From MH13 sp042140245 (GTDB taxonomy: Bacteria; Pseudomonadota; Alphaproteobacteria; Rhizobiales; MH13): a stretch of 64,000 nt of DNA. Under the pieces are notes generated by a model, which was given only the letters and a program-made list of their open reading frames with translations, did no database searches and was not told the DNA's origin. This document shows positions 63,724 through 64,000 of the stretch, piece after piece; position 1 is the stretch's first letter, and every line of letters begins with the position of its first letter. The stretch lies in the NCBI RefSeq assembly GCF_042140245.1, contig NZ_CP159483.1, positions 2,480,001 to 2,544,000 on the forward strand, written 5' to 3'. The position numbers and the translations under genes were made by a program.

Positions 63724-64000
63724 TTCATCAACGCTTTTAGAGTAGCTATCGAAAGCTCAAATTGGGCAAGAAGCTTGCAATACCAATTTCGAAAGGCACT
63801 TCCGCTCAGTCTCCACTAAGCTCCATCCCACCGCCATCTATGTACGCTAGAAGCTCGCAACGTTTGAGTAACGGACATGGTTGGTGACTAGCCTGGCGCG
63901 TGGCACTACCTGTGAGAAGCTGGAAATCCTCCGCAAGGCCCAATGCCATCTACCTTGAAGAGACTGACGATGCCGGCCTCTACGAGCCCATCTGGCAGGC
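63724..64000. other. Right flank beyond the prophage, no clear gene
   Basis: I see no complete gene in the last 277 bp. In related bacteria tRNA-Trp is followed by secE, and neither its start nor its sequence is recognisable here. The segment after 63890 could be part of a coding region running off the window, but neither strand gives a familiar product. It may belong to another inserted or degraded element. Confidence 0.5.

Overview
The window reads as the chromosome of an alphaproteobacterium, probably of the order Hyphomicrobiales. The reasons are the DUF2336/Hpt/CheY cluster, the alphaproteobacterial-type short palindromic repeat near 5.2 kb, and the tRNA-Tyr, tRNA-Gly, tRNA-Thr, tuf, tRNA-Trp order, which resembles the conserved tRNA-tufB neighbourhood of Proteobacteria. 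A complete-looking siphovirus-type (lambda-like) prophage of about 51 kb is inserted in it. No database search was possible: family names come from motifs read by eye.

Host part (1-12572). A partial DUF2336 gene, an Hpt-like protein, a response regulator and NAD kinase lead into an ABC exporter, an AbiU2-like HEPN protein, a decayed tRNA and the tRNA-Tyr/Gly pair. Then come rlmB, tRNA-Thr, a lipoprotein, tuf with its terminator, a VOC protein, a cystathionine gamma-synthase-like enzyme and a hexapeptide acetyltransferase. tRNA-Trp (CCA) at 12546-12621 is the phage attachment gene.

Prophage (12573-63723). A 51-bp direct repeat of the tRNA-Trp 3' end marks both junctions, and repeated CATTATACA arm sites lie inside each. 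A leftward early operon (12694-18532) carries integrase, a MazG-like NTP pyrophosphohydrolase, HNH, NinB-like and Rad52-like recombination genes. A CI-type repressor (19864-20478) and a Cro-like gene (20561-20797) diverge, and five copies of an operator CGTAC-N5-GTACG lie in the two control regions. The gene downstream of cI (18708-19631) sits where lambda has rex. A rightward early operon (20561-25166) carries replication genes. Head and tail genes run from 31050 to 57030: terminase, DUF1073-type portal, DUF2213 protease with an internal scaffold start, decoration protein, lambda E-type capsid protein, connectors, tail tube, G/GT chaperones with an A_AAA_AAC frameshift site, tape measure, tip proteins and a pectate-lyase-fold spike. 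Lysis genes (endolysin with a C-terminal membrane anchor, nested Rz/Rz1-like spanins, small membrane proteins) follow at 59013-60522.

Cargo. Non-structural genes occupy four places. Block A (25.3-30.9 kb, before terminase) has a DUF2441-like protein, a membrane-anchored lipoprotein, a DUF3137 protein and a membrane alpha/beta hydrolase, with relics of a host-type lipoprotein gene and an HNH gene. Block B (41.0-49.5 kb) splits the tail operon between GT and the tape measure. It holds a large membrane-anchored STAND-type NTPase, a membrane pentapeptide-like protein, a HicAB-like pair, tRNA 3'-end relics, and a P22/P1-type antirepressor behind a strongly structured leader that looks like a C4 antisense RNA. 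Block C (57.4-58.5 kb) has a lipoprotein and a small partner. Block D (60.6-63.5 kb) has a secreted thermonuclease-like protein and several membrane proteins.

The most interesting signals are the C4-like RNA with its antirepressor, which implies a second immunity layer next to the CI operators, and the NTPase/pentapeptide pair in the middle of the tail operon, a candidate anti-phage system.
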